Assembly: GCA_946411735.1 (NCBI GenBank)
Contig: CAMKFB010000010.1
Coordinates: 1 to 49,344, forward strand
Reading direction: 5' to 3'
Source of the DNA: an uncultured Selenomonadales bacterium
GTDB taxonomy: Bacteria; Bacillota; Negativicutes; Selenomonadales; Selenomonadaceae
DNA length: 49,344 nucleotides
The notes beneath the pieces are model-generated. The model worked only from the letters and a program-made list of their open reading frames with translations. It did no database searches and was not told where the DNA came from. The first letter of the stretch is position 1, and each line of letters begins with the position of its first letter. Made by a program: the position numbers and the translations under genes. Below are positions 34,590 to 42,503 of the stretch, in pieces.

Positions 34590-35621
34590 TCAATCGCCTT
34601 CTTCGCCCGCCCCCACTATCTGCAGCGTCGGGTCGATGTTGGGGAACATCTCCGCGATTTTTATGTCGATCGCATTCATATCCGGCATCCACACCCCGTC
34701 GGCCGTCGCCGTGCCCGGCAACATCGTTGTCGTCGGAGTCTCACTGCTCATATGCCGCAGCACATTCGCCAAATGCGCCGAGTCGAAAATCTCCGCGCTC
34801 GTCGTCAATCGATTGCGGAAGATGTCTGCGATCGCCGGCAACTTCGGGATCGTCTCGAACTGCAAAACTTTTTCGTAGAGCGCCTTGATAAACCGCTGCT
34901 GCCTTTGCACGCGCCCGACATCGCCGAGCTTTTCGCCTTTGAATCGCAAATACTTTTGAGCCGCGTCACCGTCGAGATGCTGATAGCCCTGCTTGAGATG
35001 AATCGACAGCCCCGACGCCTCGTCATCATAATCCATATCCTCCTCGACGTAGACGTCGATGCCGCCCAGCACGTTGATCAAATCCGCAAACGTGCCCATG
35101 TCGATGATGATGTACTGATGAATCGGCACGTTGAGCAGCGTCGAGACCTGCCGCACCATCATCGACGCGCCGCCGATTTGATACATATTGCCGATGCGCC
35201 CCGCCCCCGAGCTCCTCATGTCAATCCAAGTGTCGCGCGGGATCGAGATCAGCCGCGAGCGACCCGTGTCGTTCGAAAAGCTCAGCATGAAAATCGTATC
35301 GGCCGATTGCCCTTCGCCCTCGATATCGCCCGCCCCTTCGTCGATGCCGAGGATCAAAATATTGGTATAGCCGTCGAAGCGCGGATTGGGCGAGCCCTGC
35401 CGCGTCAAGCGCCGTTCGCTGTAATTGTCGTACATCGAACTGAAATCGCCGATCAGCGAAGAGCCGACATTGTAGGCGCCGAGTCCGAGGAGGATTGCGA
35501 CCGACCCGATCAGACCCAGCAATATGAATTGGAACGCGGCGCGGAGAAATCTGATCCGGCGGCGGCGGCGTTGTTTTTCGCGCTTTTGATCGATAGCGTT
35601 TTTTGTCTGATTGTCAGCCAT
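34590..35621 (-). CDS. LytR-CpsA-Psr (LCP) family cell-wall glycopolymer transferase
   Basis: A 343-aa single-pass membrane protein. A basic N-terminus (REKQRRRRRIRF) precedes a membrane helix at about residues 25-50 (FQFILLGLIGSVAILLGLGAY); the outside domain has ADTIFMLSF with the catalytic-site aspartate, ISIPRDTW with the key arginine and RFKGEKLGDVGRVQRQQRF, as in LCP proteins that attach glycopolymers to peptidoglycan or other carriers. ATG at 35621 is chosen; a GTG three codons upstream is also possible, and neither has a strong RBS. It follows yqeK directly. Confidence 0.92.
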   Translation of the reverse strand: MADNQTKNAIDQKREKQRRRRRIRFLRAAFQFILLGLIGSVAILLGLGAYNVGSSLIGDFSSMYDNYSERRLTRQGSPNPRFDGYTNILILGIDEGAGDIEGEGQSADTIFMLSFSNDTGRSRLISIPRDTWIDMRSSGAGRIGNMYQIGGASMMVRQVSTLLNVPIHQYIIIDMGTFADLINVLGGIDVYVEEDMDYDDEASGLSIHLKQGYQHLDGDAAQKYLRFKGEKLGDVGRVQRQQRFIKALYEKVLQFETIPKLPAIADIFRNRLTTSAEIFDSAHLANVLRHMSSETPTTTMLPGTATADGVWMPDMNAIDIKIAEMFPNIDPTLQIVGAGEEGD

Positions 35622-35634
35622 GGCACTCACTTCT

Positions 35635-36204
35635 TCAATGTTGATGCAACAGGATGTAATTGCGGGCGTCGATGGTCTTGGGATGGACGAGCGAGCCCTT
35701 GCTCACCACGAACGCGATCGTCTGATTGAGCCCCTCGAGAAACATCTGCTCGAGCGACGCCTCCTTCGCCAGCCGACGGAGCTCCTCGACGCCGGGATAA
35801 TTCCGATGCGGCTCGATCATATCGGCGAACCAGATGATGATGTCGAGCGGCGACATATTTTGATCGCCGACGGTATGACGGGCGATGGCGCGAATGATTT
35901 CGGGATCGTCGACGCCGTAATCCTCTTTGACCATCACGGCACCGATCGGAGCGTGCAGCAGGATGGGGGCGGCGTATTCGATGTCGGTAATCGGGACAGC
36001 GCGCTTGGCGGCCTCGACGGGCAATTGCTCATTCTCGAATTGGCGTGCGCAATCGTGCAGGAGCCCGGCGATGTAAGTTTTATCGACATCGACGCTGAAG
36101 CGTTTTGCAAGCTCGACGGCGGTATTGGCGACGCCAATCGAGTGCGCGAAGCGATTTTTATTGAGCCGCGACATCAGAGTGCGGCGCATCTCATCAACAG
36201 TCAC
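35635..36204 (-). CDS. yqeK: YqeK-family HD hydrolase (Ap4A hydrolase)
   Basis: A 189-aa HD-domain protein. H of RFAHSIGVANTAVELA, HDCAR (the HD pair), HAPIGA and ARHTVG give the metal-binding histidines. YqeK proteins symmetrically cleave diadenosine tetraphosphate. GTG at 36204 is chosen because AAGGAGG lies nine bases upstream; it overlaps nadD by 11 bp. The frame runs on upstream through nadD without meaning. Position next to nadD is conserved in Firmicutes. Confidence 0.92.
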   Translation of the reverse strand: MTVDEMRRTLMSRLNKNRFAHSIGVANTAVELAKRFSVDVDKTYIAGLLHDCARQFENEQLPVEAAKRAVPITDIEYAAPILLHAPIGAVMVKEDYGVDDPEIIRAIARHTVGDQNMSPLDIIIWFADMIEPHRNYPGVEELRRLAKEASLEQMFLEGLNQTIAFVVSKGSLVHPKTIDARNYILLHQH

Positions 36205-36799
36205 AGTAAAGACCCTCCTTTCTGAGGTACTGCTCGACCGGCTCGGGCACGAGATATTTAATCGATTGATGACGAAGAATTTTATCGCGAATATCGGTCG
36301 AGGAAATTTCGAGAGCGGGCGTTTCGACGTGAATGATGTGATGTTGGAGCTCGACGGGGAAATTTTTGTGGACGTCAGCGAGGTCGAAGTCGGTGCCCTG
36401 CCTGGTGGCGGCGACGAAGAAGCATTTCGAAACGAGCTCAAAGGCGTTATGCCAAGTGTGCAGCTCGAGGGCGGCGTCGGCGCCGAGGATGAAATAAAAA
36501 TTTGTATCGCTCGGGAAAATATTTTTGAGCGCGTCGACGGTATCAACGGCGTAAGAGGGACCTTCGCGGTCGAGCTCGACGGTTGAGACGTGGAAATTCG
36601 GATGTGAGCACGTGGCGAGAATTGTCATGGCGAGGCGGTGAAAGGAGTCGGCGATGTGTCGACCGCGCTTGTGCGGAGGAACGGCGGCGGGAATGAACAG
36701 AACTTGATCGAGCGCGAGCGCATCGTTGACGGCCTCGGCGGTCGCCAGATGTCCGTTGTGAATGGGGTCGAAAGTGCCGCCCATTATCCCGACTTTCAT
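36194..36799 (-). CDS. nadD: Nicotinate-nucleotide adenylyltransferase
   Basis: A 201-aa enzyme forming nicotinate adenine dinucleotide in NAD synthesis. GGTFDPIHNGH (residues 7-17) carries the nucleotidyl-transferase histidines, VPPHK the substrate loop and ISSTDIR the C-terminal signature. ATG shares its A with the stop of a 50-aa membrane peptide gene (TGATG) with AAGGAGG upstream; yqeK follows. Confidence 0.96.
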   Translation of the reverse strand: MKVGIMGGTFDPIHNGHLATAEAVNDALALDQVLFIPAAVPPHKRGRHIADSFHRLAMTILATCSHPNFHVSTVELDREGPSYAVDTVDALKNIFPSDTNFYFILGADAALELHTWHNAFELVSKCFFVAATRQGTDFDLADVHKNFPVELQHHIIHVETPALEISSTDIRDKILRHQSIKYLVPEPVEQYLRKEGLYCDC

Positions 36800-36951
36800 C
36801 AGTCCGTGACCTCCTTTGCAATGAACGCGATCGCCGCCGCCGTCAGCAAAATTATTACGATTGCCCGCGCGTAATCGATCGCATCGTGCCGTCCCTTCGG
36901 CGTGCTCAAATAATTTTTCAGCGTTCGAATGCAGCCGCCGACATCGATCAT
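36799..36951 (-). CDS. 50-aa single-pass membrane peptide
   Basis: A short frame tightly packed between proA and nadD. The ATG (36951-36949) overlaps the proA stop as ATGA, and its TGA overlaps the nadD ATG as TGATG. The peptide starts MIDVGGCIRTLKNYLS, then STPKGRHDAIDYA and a hydrophobic helix of about 18 residues (ARAIVIILLTAAAIAFIA) before KEVTD, i.e. a C-terminal membrane anchor. No family recognised. Coupling on both sides and a plausible transmembrane segment make it a likely real gene. Confidence 0.65.
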   Translation of the reverse strand: MIDVGGCIRTLKNYLSTPKGRHDAIDYARAIVIILLTAAAIAFIAKEVTD

Positions 36952-38204
36952 CGAATTTGCCCGTTGCCTTCGATCAAATACTTCATGGTCGTCAGCGCCT
37001 CGAGCCCCATCGGTCCGCGCGCGTGAAGTTTTTGCGTCGAGATGCCGATCTCCGCTCCGAAGCCGAACTTGAATCCGTCGGTGAAGCGTGTCGAGGCGTT
37101 GATAAAGACCGCCGCCGCATCGACCATCTGTTGAAACTTGCGCGCGTTGTCGCGATCCCGCGTGATGATCGAATCGGAGTGTTTTGTATTGTAGCGATTG
37201 ATGTGCTCGATTGCGGCGTCCACGTCGTCGACTATCTTGACCGACAGGATCAGATCGTTATACTCCGTCGACCAATCCTCCTCGGTCGCTGTCTTCATTG
37301 ACGGGCAAATTTCCCGACAGCGTTCGCAACCGCGAAGTTCGACGCCTTTATTCTCGAGCGCCTTGCCGACGATCGGGAGAAATTCCTTGGCGATATCCGC
37401 ATGAATCAACAGCGTCTCCATAGCGTTGCAGACGGAGGGGCGCGAAGTCTTTGCGTTGACGGCGATCTTGACCGCCATATCGAAGTCGGCAGTCTTGTCG
37501 ACGAAAATGTGGCAGACGCCGGTGCCGGTCTCGATGACGGGCACGGAGGCATTCTCGACCACGCGCCTGATGAGCCCCATCCCTCCGCGCGGAATGATGA
37601 CGTCGATGAGCCCGCGCATTTTGCACATCACGACGACAGAGTCGCGATCGATGATATCAACGAACTCGATCGAGTGTTCGGGCAAGCCCGCTTCGATCGC
37701 CGCCGCCTGCAGCACCTCGACGATCTTGACGTTGGATCGAATTGCCTCGGAGCCGCCGCGCAACAGGCAAGCGTTACCGGATTTAAGGCAGAGCGCCGCG
37801 GCATCGACCGTGACATTGGGGCGCGCCTCGTAGATGATACCGATCACGCCGAACGGCACGCGCACTCGTTTGATGTTGAGCCCGTTGGGGCGTGTGGTTT
37901 TGAAGTCGACGGTACCGACGGGATCGGGCAGCGCGACGGTTTGACGGAGACCCTCCGCCATATCGGCGATCCGCTTTCGATCGAGCGTGAGTCGATCGAT
38001 ATAAGAGGATCGCGTCCCGCGTTCCTTAGCGGCGTCGACATCGAGCGCGTTCGCGGCGAGAATTTCATCGGCGCGCGCCTCGAGTGCCTCCGCCATTTTC
38101 ATCAGTGCTCGATTTTTTACTTCCGTCGGCAGGCTTGCGAGCGTCAACGCTGCTGCCTTCGCCGCTTTCGCCTTCTTCATGATCTCTGCTTTTATGATTT
38201 GCAT
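36948..38204 (-). CDS. proA: Gamma-glutamyl phosphate reductase
   Basis: A 418-aa NADPH-dependent aldehyde-dehydrogenase-fold enzyme of proline synthesis, acting on gamma-glutamyl phosphate. The nucleotide-binding part has GVIGIIYEARPNVTVDAAALCLKSGNACLLRGG; VPVIETGTGVCHIFVD includes the catalytic cysteine; INASTRFTDGFKFGFGAEIGIST closes the domain. ATG at 38204 with GGAG eight bases upstream; the GTG at 38222 is less likely. proB is not adjacent. A good promoter lies at 38249-38277. First gene of the long minus-strand unit to ruvB. Confidence 0.96.
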   Translation of the reverse strand: MQIIKAEIMKKAKAAKAAALTLASLPTEVKNRALMKMAEALEARADEILAANALDVDAAKERGTRSSYIDRLTLDRKRIADMAEGLRQTVALPDPVGTVDFKTTRPNGLNIKRVRVPFGVIGIIYEARPNVTVDAAALCLKSGNACLLRGGSEAIRSNVKIVEVLQAAAIEAGLPEHSIEFVDIIDRDSVVVMCKMRGLIDVIIPRGGMGLIRRVVENASVPVIETGTGVCHIFVDKTADFDMAVKIAVNAKTSRPSVCNAMETLLIHADIAKEFLPIVGKALENKGVELRGCERCREICPSMKTATEEDWSTEYNDLILSVKIVDDVDAAIEHINRYNTKHSDSIITRDRDNARKFQQMVDAAAVFINASTRFTDGFKFGFGAEIGISTQKLHARGPMGLEALTTMKYLIEGNGQIR

Positions 38205-38248
38205 TCTGGTCACTCCGTTCACTCCATTGTCTTACAAATTTTAGTTTC

Positions 38249-38277
38249 ATTATATATTCATATTGGTTGACATGCAA
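38249..38277 (-). promoter_or_regulatory. Promoter of the proA-to-ruvB unit
   Basis: On the minus strand TTGCAT (38277-38272) and TATAAT (38254-38249) with a 17-base spacer, about 45 bases before the proA ATG. Confidence 0.7.
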
Positions 38278-38509
38278 GCTGTGATTGAAAAATATATGGA
38301 TAAAATTTTTCTCGTCACCCGCCACAAGCGAAACGAGGCAATAAAAAAATCCGCCGAAGCGGAATTTATTATGTCAATGGTGCTTAATGTTAATGACGCG
38401 AGCGCAAACTCTCACGATGAAAATTTATATCCATGGATTGCTTACTTATTGATTGTGCCGGTTGATATCGGGCGTTAAGCCGCCGTCAATCGTTCGGACC
38501 AAACGCCGA
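38278..38509. other. Noncoding stretch between flagellin and proA
   Basis: Between the flagellin stop and the proA promoter I see only the flagellin terminator (38342-38366) and an A/T-rich 3' UTR. A plus-strand frame at 38263-38478 exists but crosses the terminator and has no RBS; I do not call it. Confidence 0.6.
38342..38366 (-). terminator. Flagellin terminator
   Basis: On the minus strand TCCGC-TTCG-GCGGA followed by seven T, a compact UUCG-loop terminator about 145 nt after the flagellin stop. Confidence 0.85.
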
Positions 38510-40048
38510 TTACTGCAGCAGGCTCAGGACGGACGAACTGTTCTGGTTCGCCTGCGCCAACATCGACTGCGCCGCCTGGAGCAAGACGTTGTTCTTGGTG
38601 TAGTTCGTCATCTCCTTGGCCATATCGGCATCCCTTATGGTGGACTCCGCCGCCTGGACGTTCTCGCTGGAGGTCGTCAGGTTGGAAGCGGTGTACTCGA
38701 GACGTGCCTCGACCGCGCCGATCGTGGTCTGCTGATCGAGTGCTTTCTGCAGTGCGTTGTCGATTGCGGAGATAGCCGCGTTGGCGAGATCCTTCGATGC
38801 GATGCTCAACTTGGTGCCGTCGGAGCCTTTCAAGCCGAGCGCCTCGGAGCGCATGTCGCGCAGACCGACCTTGATCGCCTCGTTGGAGTTGGCGCCGGTG
38901 TGGAAGTTGAGGGAGTTATCGACGTTATTCTTGTTGGTAGCGTGAATGGTCTCGCTCCAAGCATTGACAGCTGCATTTGCCGCCTTCTTGACGTTGCCCT
39001 GCGAGTCGGTGATGCCGATCGTGAAGCCGGCGATCTGCTTCGATGAGTTGGCAGTATCTGTGTCGGCGGTTCCATAGCCGACGACACCGGAACGCACCGT
39101 CAACCCCCACGTCTTATCGGCGGTCTTGACCGCATCATTTGCCGCGTCAACGCCAATCATGATACCGGCATAAACGTACTGGTTCGCAGTCGCACCGGCT
39201 GCAATGTGAGCATCTTCGCTACTCGCTGCCATCGTTTCCTCGTAGTTATGAGTAGTGCTGTCGAAAGCAATACCCGGATTGGTTGCGGTGTCACCCCACT
39301 CTCCTGCCTTAGAGAAGACTCTTGCATCAGCAGGATCGATCGAAGAGGAGTTGAGCAAAGTAGCGTTATCGGAAACAGTCTTGAAGAGATATTCCTTAGC
39401 CATATTATCGAAGATCGCATTGACGTCGTTAGTACCGACTTGGAACGTGGTGGTATAGGTTCTGCCGTCTTTGACGAAGGACGCGGTAACGCGGTCGGTC
39501 GACTGAATCTCGAGACTTTCACGGTTACGATTCATGAGAGCCGTCAAAGCGGTGCCACCGAGCGTATCGGTTGCAAGGGACTGGTTGGTGAATGCGGAGA
39601 CCGTGCCGTACTCGCTGCGATAGTTCTTGGAGCCGTCGACGAGGTACTTGCCGTTGAAGGTGACGAGCGCATTGTCATCGATCTGGTCGATGAACTGATC
39701 CATCTCTTTCTGGATGATGCGGCGGTCGTCGTCGGTGTTGGAATCGTTGGCTGCGCTGATGGCTTTTTCTTTGAGCGCTTTGAGGATTTCGACGGTGCTG
39801 GAGACAGCGCCTTCAGCCGTCTTCATCATGCTGGAGTCGTTCTGGGTGTTCTGGTTAGCCTGATCGAGACCACGAATCTGGACTCTCATGCGCTCGGAGA
39901 TGGCGTAACCTGCCGCGTCATCTTGTGCGCCGTTGATTTTCATGCCGGTGGAGACTTTCGCGAGGCTCTTCTGGAGAGCGGTGCTGTTGGCGTTCAGCGT
40001 GCTGAGAGTGCGAATCGCGCTCATGTTGTTCTTTACGACCATTGCCAT
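38510..40048 (-). CDS. fliC: Flagellin
   Basis: A 512-aa filament protein. The N-terminal D0/D1 helices (VVKNNMSAIRTLSTLNANSTALQKSL, STGMKINGAQDDAAGYAISERMR) and C-terminal ones (IGAVEARLEYTASNLTTSSENVQAAESTIRDADMAKEM, QSMLAQANQNSSSVLSLLQ) are conserved. Residues about 150-400 form a variable, Ser/Thr/Asn/Ala-rich exposed part that could be glycosylated. ATG with CAAGGAGGAAA upstream. The unit is monocistronic, with its own terminator and a possible sigma-28 box at 40091. Confidence 0.97.
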   Translation of the reverse strand: MAMVVKNNMSAIRTLSTLNANSTALQKSLAKVSTGMKINGAQDDAAGYAISERMRVQIRGLDQANQNTQNDSSMMKTAEGAVSSTVEILKALKEKAISAANDSNTDDDRRIIQKEMDQFIDQIDDNALVTFNGKYLVDGSKNYRSEYGTVSAFTNQSLATDTLGGTALTALMNRNRESLEIQSTDRVTASFVKDGRTYTTTFQVGTNDVNAIFDNMAKEYLFKTVSDNATLLNSSSIDPADARVFSKAGEWGDTATNPGIAFDSTTHNYEETMAASSEDAHIAAGATANQYVYAGIMIGVDAANDAVKTADKTWGLTVRSGVVGYGTADTDTANSSKQIAGFTIGITDSQGNVKKAANAAVNAWSETIHATNKNNVDNSLNFHTGANSNEAIKVGLRDMRSEALGLKGSDGTKLSIASKDLANAAISAIDNALQKALDQQTTIGAVEARLEYTASNLTTSSENVQAAESTIRDADMAKEMTNYTKNNVLLQAAQSMLAQANQNSSSVLSLLQ

Positions 40049-40090
40049 GGTAATTTCCTCCTTGGTTTTAAATCCATTAAACTTGATCCT

Positions 40091-40099
40091 TTATCGGGC
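40091..40099 (-). promoter_or_regulatory. Possible sigma-28 (FliA/SigD) -10 of flagellin
   Basis: GCCCGATAA on the minus strand, about 43 bases upstream of the start codon, resembles the motility -10 consensus GCCGATAA. The matching -35 (TAAA) at 15 bases is not clear; TAGA occurs at a slightly longer distance. Confidence 0.4.
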
Positions 40100-40406
40100 A
40101 GCATCCGTACCGCCCTTCTATAACAAGCAAAGGCAAAACTGCATGCGTCGACCGTCGCCAACGCACATCCGCACCGCCGACGTCATAGCGATCGGTGCAG
40201 TCATACCCTGCTCATTACCCTATGCTCCGCCGGAGCCCGATCCACAGCCATCGATCCTCCGGCTCCAGGCGCGCCGACCGTTTTTTTCTCAACAGCCGTC
40301 TGCCTGTATCAAAAACCTTATCGTCATTTGTCGAAAAAAACTTAAGCCGCCGTTAAAAAATTTTTTAATGCGCCTCTAATTTTCGAGCCGCGTCGCAACA
40401 ATTCAA
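40100..40406. other. Noncoding stretch upstream of flagellin with a hairpin
   Basis: Beyond the flagellin promoter, no gene is convincing up to the PTS promoter. There is a 7-bp hairpin GCCGGAG/CTCCGGC (40229-40263) with GATC/GATC pairing inside its loop, a T7 run at 40280-40286, and an A/T palindrome TTAAAAAATTTTTTAA near 40354-40369. Confidence 0.55.
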
Positions 40407-40435
40407 TTGACAACGGCGGTGTTTTTCAATATCAT
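40407..40435 (+). promoter_or_regulatory. Promoter of the sucrose PTS gene
   Basis: TTGACA (40407-40412) and TATCAT (40430-40435), spacer 17 bases. Confidence 0.7.
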
Positions 40436-40443
40436 ATAACTTA

Positions 40444-40463
40444 ATGTTGATTGCGATCAGCAT
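40444..40463 (+). promoter_or_regulatory. Candidate operator of the sucrose genes
   Basis: A 20-bp dyad ATGTTGATTG/CGATCAGCAT with 8 of 10 half-site positions matching, placed at the expected transcription start just after the -10. This is where a LacI-type repressor such as ScrR could act; no regulator gene is adjacent. Confidence 0.45.
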
Positions 40464-40503
40464 TGGAGATGTCCGATACCAAATGCAAAGGAGGAGAGTT
40501 TTC

Positions 40504-42426
40504 ATGAAGGACATCAAGATCAGCAGTCCGCTTGAAGGCGAGTTGATTCCGTTAAACGAAGTCAACGACCCTGTATTTGCGGGCGGCGCGATGGGGCGCG
40601 GCGCGGCAGTCAAAAACCCGAAGGGTAAAGTCTTCGCGCCATTTGACGGTGAGATCACCGTTTTCTTCCCGACCGGTCACGCGATCGGTCTCAAGTCCAC
40701 CGACGGCATCGAACTTTTGATTCACGTCGGAATGGATACCGTCAAGCTCAACGGTCAGTGTTTCACCCCCAAAAAAGAGGCTGGCGATAAGATCAAGCGC
40801 GGCGAGTTGCTGCTCGAGTTTGATCCCGCCGGCATCGTCAAAGCGGGCTATGAGACAACCACGCCGGTCGTCGTCACCAACCACGCGGAGTTCGGCGACA
40901 TCACTTTCGAGCTTGGCAGCAAAAAAGTCGTCGCGAAGGCGCCCGCGGCGGAGGCAAACGCCGGTCCGGTCGCAAAGGACGCCGACGATTCTCAGTATGA
41001 TGGTTTGCCGGACGAAGAGCGCGTCGCAAAACTCATCATGAAATATGTCGGCGGTCCCGACAACGTTCGCACGGCGGAGCATTGCGCAACTCGTTTGCGC
41101 TTGATCGTCAACGACAAGTCCAAAATCCAAGAGAAGAAAGTTGAGAACATCGAGGGCGTCAAAGGACAATTCTTCGCGGCTCAACAGTATCAGATCATCT
41201 GCGGCACGGGCTTCGTCGACAAGGTCACGGAAGAGTTCATCAAACTGAAACCCTCGCTCGCGGGCGGCGGCGGTAAGGAAGCGGCTTACGAGCAGATGAG
41301 CCTCGTGCAAAAGATCAGCCGCACGCTCGGCGACGTGTTCGTCCCGATCATCCCCGTCCTGGTCGCAACAGGTCTTTTTATGGGCTTGCGCGGCGCAATG
41401 CTCTCGCTCGGCAGCAACTGGGATCCCAACTTCCTGCTAATGACGCAAGTCTTGACTGATACGGCATTTGCATTTTTGCCGGCGCTGGTCTGCTGGTCGA
41501 CGATGAATAAATTCGGCGGCACGGCGGTTATCGGCATTGTTCTCGGTTTGATGCTCGTCTTCCCCGGTCTGCCGAACGCGTACGTCGTCGGCGGATTCGC
41601 CAACGATCTCAAGGATATGGGTATGACGTGGCAAGAGGCAGCGGCGATCCCCGAATACGCCGGCAAGGTTCCTATTCCTCTCGACCTCGGCTTCGTAACG
41701 ATCCCGCTCGTCGGTTATCAAGGTTCGGTTTTACCTGCACTCGTTCTCGGTATATTCGCCGCTAAACTTCAACATTGGCTCAAAACATTCATTCCCGATA
41801 TGATCGACCTGATCGTCACGCCGTTCTTGACGCTGACGATCTCGATGGCGCTCGGTTTCCTCGTTGTCGGTCCGATTATGCACGGTCTTGAGCAAGTGGT
41901 CTTCGGCGCGGTTCAAACATTCCTCGGCATCCAATTCATCGGCGGTCTGGTCATCGGCGGTCTGCAACAGGTCATCGTTATCTTCGGTGTGCACCACGTG
42001 TTCAGCGCGCTCGAGATTTACCTCTTGTCGACCACCGGCGCCGATCCCTTCAACGCAATCATCACCTGCGCGACGATTGCACAGGGCGGCGCGGCAATGG
42101 CGGTTGCGTTCAAAACTGCCGATCCCAAGAAACGCGCTCTGTATGTTTCGTCGGCGATTCCTGCGTTCCTGGGCATCACCGAGCCTGCCATTTTCGGTAT
42201 CAATCTTCGCTTTATGAAACCGTTCGTATTCGGCTGCTGCGGCGGCGCGGTCGGCGGTGCGATCTCGAGCTTTATGGGCTTGGCGGGCACCGGCATGGGC
42301 ATCACGGTTCTGCCCGGTATGCTCCTCTACATGAACGGTCAGATTCTGCAGTACATCATCGTCAACCTGATTGCGTTGGCGATCGGCTTCGGCTTGACGT
42401 ACGTGCTCTTCACACCCGAAGAATAA
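40504..42426 (+). CDS. scrA: PTS sucrose-type transporter, EIIABC
   Basis: A 640-aa sugar permease of the glucose-sucrose superfamily. Unusually the order is EIIA (residues 1-150, active H74 in LLIHVGMD), EIIB (about 170-260, C194 in AEHCATRLRL) and EIIC (about 280-640, about ten membrane helices with GITEPAIFGINLRF). Most sucrose or beta-glucoside enzymes are BCA or BC. Assignment to sucrose rests on the following sucrose-6-phosphate hydrolase. ATG with AAAGGAGGAGAG upstream. An attenuator-like hairpin (42453) separates it from the hydrolase gene. Confidence 0.9.
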   Translation: MKDIKISSPLEGELIPLNEVNDPVFAGGAMGRGAAVKNPKGKVFAPFDGEITVFFPTGHAIGLKSTDGIELLIHVGMDTVKLNGQCFTPKKEAGDKIKRGELLLEFDPAGIVKAGYETTTPVVVTNHAEFGDITFELGSKKVVAKAPAAEANAGPVAKDADDSQYDGLPDEERVAKLIMKYVGGPDNVRTAEHCATRLRLIVNDKSKIQEKKVENIEGVKGQFFAAQQYQIICGTGFVDKVTEEFIKLKPSLAGGGGKEAAYEQMSLVQKISRTLGDVFVPIIPVLVATGLFMGLRGAMLSLGSNWDPNFLLMTQVLTDTAFAFLPALVCWSTMNKFGGTAVIGIVLGLMLVFPGLPNAYVVGGFANDLKDMGMTWQEAAAIPEYAGKVPIPLDLGFVTIPLVGYQGSVLPALVLGIFAAKLQHWLKTFIPDMIDLIVTPFLTLTISMALGFLVVGPIMHGLEQVVFGAVQTFLGIQFIGGLVIGGLQQVIVIFGVHHVFSALEIYLLSTTGADPFNAIITCATIAQGGAAMAVAFKTADPKKRALYVSSAIPAFLGITEPAIFGINLRFMKPFVFGCCGGAVGGAISSFMGLAGTGMGITVLPGMLLYMNGQILQYIIVNLIALAIGFGLTYVLFTPEE

Positions 42427-42452
42427 TCCTCACTCGAAAATAAATTTTTCAA

Positions 42453-42483
42453 CGCCGTCGGCGAATGTCGGCGGCATTTTTCT
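42453..42483 (+). terminator. Intercistronic hairpin between scrA and sacA
   Basis: GCCGTCGG pairs with TCGGCGGC (two G-U pairs) around an eight-base loop, followed by ATTTTTCT. It may terminate part of the transcripts and set a lower level of hydrolase, or protect the upstream mRNA. Confidence 0.6.
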
Positions 42484-42503
42484 AATCAAAAGGAGGTTAG
42501 ACG

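Noticed and set aside
38263-38478. 71-codon plus-strand frame between proA and flagellin
   Set aside because: No RBS, runs through the flagellin terminator hairpin.
39933-40379. 148-codon plus-strand frame upstream of scrA
   Set aside because: Overlaps the flagellin start antisense and contains runs from the A/T palindrome; no family or RBS.
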